Below are positions 1 through 6,921 of a stretch of 34,510 nucleotides of DNA, one piece after another. Source of the stretch: Haloferax profundi. Its GTDB lineage: Archaea > Halobacteriota > Halobacteria > Halobacteriales > Haloferacaceae. The notes below the pieces were generated by a model, which saw only the letters and a program-made list of their open reading frames with translations, was not told the origin of the DNA and did no database searches. Within the stretch, counting starts at the first letter, position 1. Each line of letters starts with the position of its first letter. The stretch is from contig NZ_LOPV01000045.1 of the NCBI RefSeq assembly GCF_001469865.1, positions 1 through 34,510 of the forward strand, given 5' to 3'. A program made the translations under genes and the position numbers.

Positions 1-37
1 AACCGGTGAGCACCCCGAGAAACGTCCGTCGGTCCAT
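1..37 (-). CDS. Start of a probable Tat lipoprotein, cut by the window edge
   Basis: Reading leftward from an ATG at 37-35, twelve codons give MDRRTFLGVLTG before the window ends. This is nearly the same as the start of the DUF3179 lipoprotein just upstream (MDRRAYLGLLTG), including the twin arginines and the hydrophobic run. I infer a tandem paralogue in the same orientation, 86 bp downstream of that gene's stop. No clear TATA box or Shine-Dalgarno was seen before it. Only the leader is visible, so the product family is a guess. Confidence 0.5.
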   Translation of the reverse strand, partial: MDRRTFLGVLTG

Positions 38-123
38 GTGTGACGTGGGTCCGTGTGCTGGGAAACTCCCGCGGAGTCGTGCGTCGGTGTCGCACGCGGT
101 GTGTAGGTACCGTCTCGTTCGCA

Positions 124-894
124 CTACGCCGTCTTCGACTGCGGCGGCGGGAGCAACACGTCGGTGTCGGGATAGTTCTCCCGCCACTCTGCCCAGGTCG
201 CCACAGAGGACGGCAGGATGCGCATTCGTTCACCCGACATCGGTCCGCAGATGCCGCGCGCGAGTATCTGACTCCAGTAACTCCCCGTCGCTTCGTCGAG
301 GAGGACCAGATTCGCCGCGGTGCGCAACTCGGTTTCCCCTGTCAGCACGGACGCACCGAAGACGCGCCCCTCCTCCGCGCTGGCGTAGCTATACGGCGGT
401 GGTGCCTGCCACAGTTGCCCGGAGACACGGAATGTCGTCTCCTCCCCACCGACGCGGCGTTCTGCGACCATTCCCGTCTCGCACATCGCACAGTAGGTCA
501 CGAGCACCGGGTCGCCGCCGAGGGTGTCGTTGACGATTTCGTGCCACCAGAGGATAGAAAGTGGGTACGCACGGGCCGCGCCGTCGTATTCGACACCGAC
601 GACGTAGGTGTCCGCGGAGAGGCCCCGACCCGTTTCGTCGGCAAAGCGGTACTCCTCGGGGACGGTCACGTCCTCCCAGTCGGGGCCGACTGCGGGTTCG
701 ACTACCGCGTGGATGCCGTCGCTCAGGTACGGTGGGTTACTGCAGACTGTCGCCGGGAATCCCTCTTGGACGATTGGGTCGGGGTTCCCCGGCGCGGGAA
801 AGCCCGCAACTGGTGGCCGAGCGTTCCCTTCGGTACACCCTGCAAAACTGAGTGTTGCTCCTGTGAGGAGGCCGAGGTACGCCCGACGGTCCAT
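124..894 (-). CDS. DUF3179-family lipoprotein
   Basis: This is a 256-aa exported protein that resembles the DUF3179 family, whose biochemical role is not established. The N-terminus has twin arginines (R3-R4), a short hydrophobic run and a lipobox ending at Cys20, so it should be a lipid-anchored protein outside the membrane. A WWHE motif at about 116-119 and a C-x2-C pair (C135, C138) sit in the conserved core, and the pair could bind metal or be redox-active. The ATG at 894 is supported by a TATA-like element about 27 nt upstream (minus-strand GACATTATCTC). A second gene with a near-identical leader follows at the left edge. Confidence 0.8.
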   Translation of the reverse strand: MDRRAYLGLLTGATLSFAGCTEGNARPPVAGFPAPGNPDPIVQEGFPATVCSNPPYLSDGIHAVVEPAVGPDWEDVTVPEEYRFADETGRGLSADTYVVGVEYDGAARAYPLSILWWHEIVNDTLGGDPVLVTYCAMCETGMVAERRVGGEETTFRVSGQLWQAPPPYSYASAEEGRVFGASVLTGETELRTAANLVLLDEATGSYWSQILARGICGPMSGERMRILPSSVATWAEWRENYPDTDVLLPPPQSKTA

Positions 895-916
895 GTTGTA
901 GTGTTGGTCGCTTGAT

Positions 917-927
917 GAGATAATGTC
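917..927 (-). promoter_or_regulatory. TATA-like element of the DUF3179 gene
   Basis: The minus strand reads GACATTATCTC, centred about 28 nt before the ATG at 894. That spacing would give a leaderless transcript. No other AT-rich element lies closer. Confidence 0.4.
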
Positions 928-1050
928 GATGGAACAGTCTCGTGGGCGTACCAGTTGGTCATCGCGAAACCAAACGCACTGCTCTCGGGTCAGTACGTGG
1001 TGGTTCGGATGGAATGTCTCATCACGAGAGCGACGTGAGGCAGACTCGGT

Positions 1051-1917
1051 TTACGACTCCTCTTTGTGAGTATCTGTTTCTGTCCGCTCTCCCACAGAGT
1101 CGTCTGTCGTCTCGACGCGATCGAGTTCCGTGTCGAACGCTTCACGGTCTTCTCCGAACTGGACTGCGAGAATGGTTCGAAGAACGACGACGAGGTTGTT
1201 CTTCGCCCCGCGACCCCAGATTGCGACTTCTGTGGTCTCTCCGTCACTCGCCGGTCGTTCGACGCTTACGAGGGTAATCTCGTCGTTGACGAGCAAAATC
1301 CGAGAGACGTGTGACCCAGACCACGTCCAGAGCGTTTCGACGACGGTCGAATCCGAGGGAATCGAATCGATGTCCTCTGTTTCGCTGTCGACGGCGGTCA
1401 CGTAGACGTCTTTGTCTTTTTCTTCGGCTCTCACGAGTGCGTCGGTGATTTCGTCGGTCAGCAACGCCTCGTCGCTCATCAGTATTATCTCACCGTCTGC
1501 ACCGTCGATGAACTCGACGACTCGACGGGTGATGTTCTCCGAGCCGGCGACCGTCCAGACCCCAATCTGTTCTGTCTCCCGCCCCGTGGGGCTCAGTTGG
1601 TCTAGTACGTCGGAGAGTTCTTCGGTCAGGTCTTCGTACCTCACGACGAACTTCCGGACAGTCGTCTCGTGAGAGACGGGAATGAACTCTTTCGGTGTTC
1701 CGTACCGAATATCGACGAGTCCCATCTCGTGGAGTGATTCGACTGCGTCGTACACCCGCGACCGGGGGACTTCGACCACGTCACTCACCTCCCGTGCGCT
1801 CCCCCTGCCCAGTCGGAGCAGTCCGACGAACGTACGTGCCTCGTAATCGGTCAACGAGAGTTCAGTCAAGAGTTCGACTGTTCGGTCCTCCGTCCGTTCC
1901 CGATCAAAAGACACCAT
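1051..1917 (-). CDS. TrmB-family transcriptional regulator
   Basis: This 288-aa cytoplasmic regulator has a winged-helix domain at about residues 10-80 (LTDYEARTFVGLLRLGRG, then SAREVSDVVEVPRSRVYDAVESL), which is the usual TrmB DNA-binding pattern. The C-terminal part, about 110-260, resembles the TrmB effector region. TrmB proteins often sense sugars, but no ligand can be read here. The frame stays open upstream to 2040; the ATG at 1917 is chosen because the helix-turn-helix begins right after it and an AT-rich box (GAATATCTAAA on the minus strand) sits about 22 nt upstream. It is divergent from the small winged-helix gene at 2089. The C-terminus is acidic and low complexity. Confidence 0.85.
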   Translation of the reverse strand: MVSFDRERTEDRTVELLTELSLTDYEARTFVGLLRLGRGSAREVSDVVEVPRSRVYDAVESLHEMGLVDIRYGTPKEFIPVSHETTVRKFVVRYEDLTEELSDVLDQLSPTGRETEQIGVWTVAGSENITRRVVEFIDGADGEIILMSDEALLTDEITDALVRAEEKDKDVYVTAVDSETEDIDSIPSDSTVVETLWTWSGSHVSRILLVNDEITLVSVERPASDGETTEVAIWGRGAKNNLVVVLRTILAVQFGEDREAFDTELDRVETTDDSVGERTETDTHKEES

Positions 1918-1933
1918 ACTAACTGTACGGTGG

Positions 1934-1944
1934 TTTAGATATTC
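1934..1944 (-). promoter_or_regulatory. TATA-like box of the TrmB-type gene
   Basis: The minus strand reads GAATATCTAAA, centred about 22 nt before the ATG at 1917. It lies in the AT-rich divergent region shared with the gene at 2089. It supports a short or absent leader and the shorter start. Confidence 0.45.
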
Positions 1945-2088
1945 AATGTGTTCGCACTCTCGACCGCGACCTGTGAATCGATTGGCGCCAAATAACGGGG
2001 AAACCCTGTGTTTCGAGAACGAGAGTTCCTGTTGTTTCAACCGAAGTCCTCACAACCGCTTTTCTGAATGTAGTTCGTTGATTTGTCT

Positions 2089-2445
2089 ATGAGTACGAAG
2101 AGACCAACGAAACGACGCCACGGCTCTCCTGACGAGATATTCGACCTTCTCGGCAAGAAACGCCGCCGCGACCTCCTCACCGTACTCTGTTCCCTCTCAG
2201 GCTCTGTCACGCTCTTCTCCTTGGCAGATAATCTCTCGCAGGACGACACGAATCACGAGGGCACCATCGACGAAGAGGTACTGGTGATGCTGCACCACGT
2301 CGATCTCCCGAAACTCGACGACGCTGGTCTCATCACCTACAACCCTTCCCAACAAGTCGTGACGCTCGACTCCGTCGGCGCTGACCTCGGCGCGGCTATC
2401 GAACAGGTCGAATCGGCGCTCGACCCGATGCGTGATGCCCTGTAG
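2089..2445 (+). CDS. Small winged-helix protein, DUF7344-like
   Basis: This 118-aa basic-to-acidic protein resembles the haloarchaeal DUF7344 family of small HTH proteins. The pattern DEIFDLLGKKRRRDLLTVL, then HHVDLPKLDDAGLITY, then QVVTL, is a typical winged-helix core that recognises the N-terminal arginine-rich helix and a wing strand. It probably acts as a DNA-binding regulator; its targets are unknown. The ATG at 2089 is preferred over an in-frame TTG at 2083. An AT-rich element (CTTTTCTGAAT) lies about 25 nt upstream. It is divergent from the TrmB gene, so the two may regulate each other, which is inference. Confidence 0.75.
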   Translation: MSTKRPTKRRHGSPDEIFDLLGKKRRRDLLTVLCSLSGSVTLFSLADNLSQDDTNHEGTIDEEVLVMLHHVDLPKLDDAGLITYNPSQQVVTLDSVGADLGAAIEQVESALDPMRDAL

Positions 2446-2854
2446 AGTTGGACGAATGAGACGCGTTTCGCGTGGTCTTTTCTCCGTTCGGTTTTGTGCC
2501 TCTTGTCTAACATTCGCTGTTCGCCGAGTCCATCGGTTCTCGTGACGATTTTGATTCGACAGGCGTGGTAGCCCACAGAAGACGAGACCCAGGTGCTCTT
2601 AGAGCGCTGGTGTGTGCTGGACGCAGAATTCACTCATAACTGCACAGTACCGACTCGTCGCTTTCGTAAGATGGTGGCTCAGCTAAAATCCATCATCACA
2701 AGGGGCTGAGTGGGGGTAACTTTCTTCATCGCCACCGAGTGGACCTCTGATTTCGAGCGTGATGAATCCATCTCATTTGTGGCCTCGGTGGGTGTCGTGT
2801 GTGACTGCCGATAGCCAACTCACCGCGTCGACGACACTCACCAAACTCGCACGG
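2446..2854. other. Gene-free convergent region with inverted repeats, lower GC
   Basis: About 400 bp separate two convergent genes. I see no credible coding frame: the open frames are short and lack haloarchaeal acidic composition. The stretch is visibly less GC-rich than its surroundings. Two inverted repeats stand out: CTCAGC (2678-2683) with GCTGAG (2705-2710), and CCACCGAG (2732-2739) with CTCGGTGG (2784-2791). They could serve convergent termination or be remnants of a mobile element. No transposase remnant was recognised. Confidence 0.5.
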
Positions 2855-3574
2855 TCACGCCGCGTGTTCGAGGGCCTCGTGAATCGTCGCGTCGAGTTCC
2901 CGAAGACGCTCGCGAATTGGCTCGGCTAACTCCGCTGGCGGGTCGGCGAGAGCAGGTTCTCCCTCCGGGTCGGGAGTCCCGACGATGACGCTTCCAATCA
3001 TCCCCTCGTACTCGTGCGGGAGACAGAAGTAGTGATAGACGCCGGGCGTCTCGAACGTCTTCTCGAACGTCCCACCACCCTCGGTGATAATCTCACTATT
3101 CCACGATGCTGTCCCATCGGGGATGAGTTGTGGTCTGTAGTTCTCCGGGGAGTACGACGTCGTCGAGTGGAACCCACGCTCGTTCGTCCACGTGACTGTC
3201 CCACCGACGTCGACCCAGCAGATGTGTGGTTCGTAGTGGTTGCCGGTCTGCGTGGTGACCATGCTGACGTCGGCACTGTCGAGCGGCCCAGTGAGTTGTT
3301 CGTCGTGTTCGTGACTGTCTTCGACGTGTTCCGCAGACTCTTCGTCGTGGTGGTCCTCGCTGTGATACTCGTCGTCGGCATCGTGGTGGTCGTCGGCATC
3401 GTGGTGGTCGTCGAGTTCAGCACCAGCGCCGCCCGTCTCCGTCGTCGTTGTCTCGCCCTCGCTCCCCTGCCCATCTGTCGTTGGTGGTGCTGTCGTGCAC
3501 CCCGCAAGTCCCATGACCGTCGTCGTCCCTGCGAGAAGAAGGAATCGGCGGCGGTGAAGTTCGATATCGGACAT
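2855..3574 (-). CDS. Halocyanin-like blue copper lipoprotein with His-rich linker
   Basis: This 239-aa protein has a Tat-like leader (RRR at 8-10), a lipobox ending at Cys26, a low-complexity linker and a C-terminal cupredoxin domain (about 95-200). The type 1 copper ligands are visible as H136, C184, H187 and M192 (FCLPHEYEGM). Halocyanins are membrane-attached electron carriers. The linker (55-91) is unusual: ten histidines among aspartates and glutamates (DDHHDADDHHDADD), encoded by an 18-bp tandem repeat, which could bind additional metal. The ATG at 3574 follows a good Shine-Dalgarno (AGAGGTGA) and two TATA-like boxes. It is downstream of a Met/His-rich secreted protein on the same strand, which suggests shared copper handling. 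The final ~30 residues form a predicted amphipathic helix. Confidence 0.88.
   Translation of the reverse strand: MSDIELHRRRFLLLAGTTTVMGLAGCTTAPPTTDGQGSEGETTTTETGGAGAELDDHHDADDHHDADDEYHSEDHHDEESAEHVEDSHEHDEQLTGPLDSADVSMVTTQTGNHYEPHICWVDVGGTVTWTNERGFHSTTSYSPENYRPQLIPDGTASWNSEIITEGGGTFEKTFETPGVYHYFCLPHEYEGMIGSVIVGTPDPEGEPALADPPAELAEPIRERLRELDATIHEALEHAA
3375..3412. repeat. 18-bp tandem repeat encoding the His/Asp linker
   Basis: The plus strand repeats GTCGTCGGCATCGTGGTG about twice and continues partially. It encodes the DDHHDA units of the halocyanin-like protein. Such a repeat can expand or contract by slippage without shifting frame, changing the number of His pairs. Confidence 0.75.
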
Positions 3575-3609
3575 CTCGTTCACCTCTGCTGAGAAGTACG
3601 TGACGAGCG

Positions 3610-3628
3610 GATAAAACGGGATATAGTT
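3610..3628 (-). promoter_or_regulatory. Two TATA-like boxes of the halocyanin-like gene
   Basis: On the minus strand AACTATAT (3628-3621) and GTTTTATC (3617-3610) lie 36-54 nt before the ATG at 3574. Either would give a leader of roughly 10-25 nt that includes the AGAGGTGA ribosome-binding site. This indicates a promoter separate from the upstream Met-rich gene. Confidence 0.5.
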
Positions 3629-3665
3629 CGTACGGCGGAGCATATCCTCGGGTCGGTGGGTAGGA

Positions 3666-4013
3666 TTAACAGCCCGCTCCACCGCCGTACATGCCACCCC
3701 CGCTACCGTACATCCCGCCGGGACTTCGGCCGGTGACACCGTGTCCTCTCGCTCCGTCTTCAGCCATGAACTGGCCCATCTCTTCGACGGTCACGCCCAT
3801 GTGCGACTCCATCCATTCGACTGCACCGGGCCCCATGTGCTGGGTCATGTGAGTCTCCATCCACGCGGTCCACTCGTCGGCAGTCCCGCCGTACGGTGGC
3901 GTCTCGTCTGTCACGCTGTCGGTTCCGTGCGCGCTGACGACGGACGCGCTGAACGCGAGTCCGACGACTGCGAGCACCACGAGCACCAATCGTCCGGTGG
4001 TGATTTGGGTCAT
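3666..4013 (-). CDS. Secreted Met/His-rich small protein, possible copper binder
   Basis: This 115-aa protein begins with a clear signal peptide (1-28, hydrophobic core LVLVVLAVVGLAFSAS, cleavage near VSA-H). The mature part is rich in Met and His and contains an internal repeat, WMETHM (51-56) and WMESHM (67-72), with further Met pairs at M60, M79 and M83. The C-terminus is Gly/Met/Tyr rich (GGMYGSGGGMYGGG) and ends in Cys115. Met-rich and His-rich motifs of this kind are typical of Cu(I)/Cu(II)-binding extracytoplasmic proteins; I did not recognise a named family. It lies between a membrane winged-helix protein and a copper protein, all on the minus strand. The ATG at 4013 is the only sensible start. 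Confidence 0.75.
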   Translation of the reverse strand: MTQITTGRLVLVVLAVVGLAFSASVVSAHGTDSVTDETPPYGGTADEWTAWMETHMTQHMGPGAVEWMESHMGVTVEEMGQFMAEDGARGHGVTGRSPGGMYGSGGGMYGGGAGC

Positions 4014-4050
4014 TGTCGTTCGCCTCGGTTTCTCGTAGGGTCGCCCGGTG

Positions 4051-4102
4051 GTTATCCACGTGGGTGTGAACAGAGACAGGAGAACGTTCGAGAACGTTTA
4101 TC
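4051..4102 (-). promoter_or_regulatory. Promoter/operator region of the Met/His-rich gene
   Basis: Two TATA-like boxes are present on the minus strand, GATAAAC (4102-4096) and GGATAAC (centred about 4054). Next to the first are GAACGTTC (4082-4089, a perfect palindrome) and GAACGTT (4092-4098), offset by 10 bp, one helical turn. CCACGTGG (4056-4063) abuts the second box. This arrangement looks like an operator for a dimeric regulator; which regulator is unknown, the membrane winged-helix protein next door being a candidate. Confidence 0.45.
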
Positions 4103-4239
4103 GGCTGCTCTCGTCGTTTCTCAGCCACAGGACCGTTCGTGCCGGGCGAATTCGGGACGTGCGCGTTCGGCCTCTCGACCGCGGACGCTGCTCAGGGCGG
4201 AAAGCGGGTGAATAACGGAGAACTGTGGCGAGGGGGCGC

Positions 4240-4836
4240 TTACTGCACCTGATTTTGTGACAGGTCGTCGCCGGGGTAGATGCGGTACGTCCGTCCCTGT
4301 CGCTCGCGGTAGAGCAGTCCGCGCTGTTCGAGTTCGCTCACGGTCTGACTCACTTTGCTCTTCGAGAAGTTCGACCGGTCGCGGAGTTCTATCTGCGTGA
4401 TTCCCGGTGACGTGAGAATCGGTTCGAGAACGCGGCGTTCGTCCTCGGGCAGTACGTCGAGCAGACGGGGACGAGGACGCTCGTTCTCATCGAGTGTCGC
4501 CTCGTTCTCGTCGGTTGTCTCTGCTCCCTCGTCTTTCGACTCCGCAGGCGCGTCGTCTTCGTGTCTACGCTGTTCAGTCTCACCGCCTTTCGAGGTGAGT
4601 TCGCGGCGGAACGCGAAGTACACGCCACCAATCACGGCCGCGAGGAGGACGGTCCCGAACACGTACCAAAGCGGGTTCGTGCCGTGGACCGCCGACATCG
4701 ACGTTCCCATCATCGAACCCATCGTCTGGTCGAGCGCGCGATTCTGCTGATAGGTCTGCCACGCGAGAGCGCCGCCGAAGACGAAGACGGCGGCGACGAC
4801 GAGGCTAACCGCCACATCAGCACGCCGTCTGTTCAT
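4240..4836 (-). CDS. Two-TM membrane protein with cytoplasmic winged helix
   Basis: This 198-aa protein has TM1 at about 8-26, an outer loop at 27-56, TM2 at about 57-76, an acidic linker (85-122) and a C-terminal winged helix (125-190; ITQIELRDRSNFSKSKVSQT, then a wing GRTYRIYP). Basic residues at the N-terminus place it inside, so the DNA-binding domain is cytoplasmic. The outer loop is Met-rich (M39, M42, M43, M47, H51), which suggests a metal-sensing segment. It resembles the haloarchaeal MarR-like membrane HTH proteins in architecture. It is followed on the same strand by a Met/His-rich secreted protein and a copper protein, so a one-component copper regulator is a reasonable inference. 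The upstream gene (Nudix-eIF2B) ends 115 bp before it. Confidence 0.8.
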   Translation of the reverse strand: MNRRRADVAVSLVVAAVFVFGGALAWQTYQQNRALDQTMGSMMGTSMSAVHGTNPLWYVFGTVLLAAVIGGVYFAFRRELTSKGGETEQRRHEDDAPAESKDEGAETTDENEATLDENERPRPRLLDVLPEDERRVLEPILTSPGITQIELRDRSNFSKSKVSQTVSELEQRGLLYRERQGRTYRIYPGDDLSQNQVQ

Positions 4837-4951
4837 GCCACCACCTCGGACGGACGTCCCATGTCGTCATACGTTCGAGTTGGTCGGGCAAGAGGGTACC
4901 AGTTTTGTTCGTTCTCACGGCGTAGGTTCGACCACTCGATACTGGGCGATG

Positions 4952-6193
4952 TCACTCGACTGTTCCACTGTCGTCCCACGCGGCGAGTGCGGCGTGTTCA
5001 GACGCAATCGTGGACACGTCGTCAGCATCGAGGACGCCATCTTCGGTGACGATACCAGTGACGAGGTCGGCAGGCACGACTTCGAACACCGGGTTCTCGG
5101 TCACGACCGACGCCTCGCCGTCGTACAACGACTCACCGTCTTCGCCGACGAACTCGTCGTCTCCGCGTATCTTGTCCCGGGCGCAGACTGCGAACACGGG
5201 CACGTCAGCGCGGCCAGCAGCGAGTGCGAGAGGGAAACTGCCGACTTTGTTGACGACTGCCCCGGAGGAGAGGACGGAATCAGCACCGACGAGGACCACG
5301 TCGACGTCGTCTGCTGCGACGAGACTGGGAAGTGCGGCGTCGGTGGTCAGCGTCGTTTCGATGCCTTCGGTTGCGAGTGTCTCGGCAACCGAGATGCCCT
5401 CTGCACCCGGCCGCGACTCGCTGACGACGACGGACGGGTGTGCATCGGCGAAGGTCGCGACCACAGTTCCAGAGCGTGAGAGCGTGGCGACGCGGTCGTA
5501 CTCGCGTGTTCTGAGGAGGCTTGCCATCGCTGCTGCTGCCTCCTCGTCGGCGACGACGGCCTCGTCGATTGTTTCCTCGGCGCGACGACGGAGCGTCTCG
5601 ATATCTCCGTCCGCCTCGGCCATCACTCGGTTGACCCGGTTGACGACGGCACTCATACTGGGTCGTGCGTCGCGGAGCTGTCGGCCGAAGGAGACGAGCA
5701 CCTCCCACGAGTCCGCGTCGGCGGCGCAATCGCGGAGGACTTCGAGTGCGCGAAGTGATATCCACGCCGACCCGTGCGTCTCGTCCTCGCGAACGGTCTC
5801 CAGCGTCGGAGCGACTCGGTGGTACGTCGCCCACAACTCGGGGACCGTCTCCCGTTCGGGGATGATGGTTGGGTGGACCCACTCTACCGCCGCGAGTTCC
5901 TCGTTCGGGTCTATCGAGCGGTCGCTCACGTCGAACATGAACGGGTGGACGGTCCACTCGCGGTCACCGTCGGTGATGGTCATCGGATGGCCCGCGCAGG
6001 CGAGTGTCGCGTCGGTGACGCCGACTTCCTCCCGGAGTTCCCGACGGGCGTCGTCCAACGCGTCGTGAGGGTCGCCCTCGACGTAGCCCGAGACACCGGC
6101 CCACCGCCCTGCGTACGTCCCGACTTCGTCGCTCCGGCGGGTCAGGAGGATGCGCCCGCCGTGTCGGAGAAACGCGGTGACGACGTGTGTCAT
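4952..6193 (-). CDS. Nudix - eIF2B-like fusion protein
   Basis: This 413-aa cytoplasmic protein joins an N-terminal Nudix domain (about 1-135) to a C-terminal domain of the eIF2B alpha/beta/delta - ribose-1,5-bisphosphate isomerase family (about 165-405; motif VLVGADSVLSSGAVVNKVGS). The family link points to nucleotide or sugar-phosphate metabolism rather than translation, but the substrate is unknown. The Nudix box (36-59) is odd: the G-to-E spacing is one residue longer than usual and His43 stands where the first Glu is expected, though RELREEVG is intact. The frame is open far upstream to 6790, but the ATG at 6193 starts the Nudix fold and has a TATA-like CATTTTGTC 24-32 nt upstream. It is divergent from the YfcE-type gene, 60 bp away. 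Confidence 0.85.
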   Translation of the reverse strand: MTHVVTAFLRHGGRILLTRRSDEVGTYAGRWAGVSGYVEGDPHDALDDARRELREEVGVTDATLACAGHPMTITDGDREWTVHPFMFDVSDRSIDPNEELAAVEWVHPTIIPERETVPELWATYHRVAPTLETVREDETHGSAWISLRALEVLRDCAADADSWEVLVSFGRQLRDARPSMSAVVNRVNRVMAEADGDIETLRRRAEETIDEAVVADEEAAAAMASLLRTREYDRVATLSRSGTVVATFADAHPSVVVSESRPGAEGISVAETLATEGIETTLTTDAALPSLVAADDVDVVLVGADSVLSSGAVVNKVGSFPLALAAGRADVPVFAVCARDKIRGDDEFVGEDGESLYDGEASVVTENPVFEVVPADLVTGIVTEDGVLDADDVSTIASEHAALAAWDDSGTVE

Positions 6194-6215
6194 ATCGTGA
6201 ACTACGTGTGCGACA

Positions 6216-6224
6216 GACAAAATG
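6216..6224 (-). promoter_or_regulatory. TATA-like box of the Nudix-eIF2B gene
   Basis: The minus strand reads CATTTTGTC, centred about 27 nt before the ATG at 6193. It fits a leaderless transcript and decides in favour of that start over the long upstream open frame. Confidence 0.5.
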
Positions 6225-6253
6225 ACTATCCAGATTGGGACTGATGGTGAGAC

Positions 6254-6751
6254 ATGCGACTCGCCATAATGAGCGATACGCACGTCCCCGGCCGTGCTGC
6301 GGTACTCCCAGACTGGGTCGAAGACCAGATTCGTGCGGCTGACCTCGTGATACACGCGGGAGACTACGACTCTCCGGAGACCCTCCAACACCTCCGCGAC
6401 ATCTCGAACGAGTTCGTCGGTGTCTCTGGGAACGTCGACCCCCCCGAGGTCGACCTCCCGTTCGTCGAAATTGTCGAAGCAGACGGTCTCACGTTCGTCG
6501 TCACCCACGGCACGGGGACGAGAACTGGGTACTGTTCGCGCGTCGCCGACGTTGTCAAAGACGCCGCAGGGACCGATGCAGTCGGTGTCGCCGGCCACAT
6601 CCACGAAGTCGTCGACGAAGTGACAGACGACGGCGTCCGTATCTTGAACCCCGGAACGGCCGCGCCGGCCAGTCCCGACGACGAGGCGACGATGATGGTC
6701 GGAACGGTCAACGACGGCGACCTCTCGGTCGAAGTCCTCCACGGCGACTGA
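6254..6751 (+). CDS. YfcE/MJ0936-type metallophosphodiesterase
   Basis: This 165-aa protein is a small calcineurin-like phosphoesterase. The metal-binding motifs are all present: D8-x-H10 (SDTH), G-D37, G-N60, H85 (THG) and H115-x-H117 (GHIH). Family members hydrolyse phosphodiesters in the cytoplasm; the physiological substrate is not known. Length matches the family. The ATG at 6254 follows GGTGAGA, a good ribosome-binding site. The gene is divergent from the Nudix-eIF2B fusion. Confidence 0.9.
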   Translation: MRLAIMSDTHVPGRAAVLPDWVEDQIRAADLVIHAGDYDSPETLQHLRDISNEFVGVSGNVDPPEVDLPFVEIVEADGLTFVVTHGTGTRTGYCSRVADVVKDAAGTDAVGVAGHIHEVVDEVTDDGVRILNPGTAAPASPDDEATMMVGTVNDGDLSVEVLHGD

Positions 6752-6891
6752 CAGACCGTCCATCTCGTTCCACACGTCGGCGCTCGCCACCCACTATCCC
6801 TCCACGACCCTGCCCTCCGGCAGACTCGCCAGCCACCACAGCGACAAATGCACCGCCTCCGATACCGGCCCGGTTCGCCAACACCCAGTCG

Positions 6892-6898
6892 TTTTTCA
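6892..6898 (+). promoter_or_regulatory. TATA-like box of cofE
   Basis: TTTTTCA lies centred 27 nt before the cofE ATG at 6922 in an otherwise GC-rich 170-bp spacer. It is consistent with a leaderless transcript starting at the ATG. Confidence 0.45.
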
Positions 6899-6921
6899 CT
6901 GCCGTCCTCTTCCGGACTCGT

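Noticed and set aside
2337-2633. Minus-strand frame in the low-GC island as a transposase remnant.
   Set aside because: No transposase motif was found and part of it is antisense to the DUF7344-like gene.
6194-6790. N-terminal extension of the Nudix-eIF2B frame across the YfcE-type gene.
   Set aside because: The extension is antisense to a conserved gene, and a TATA box with correct spacing marks the start at 6193.
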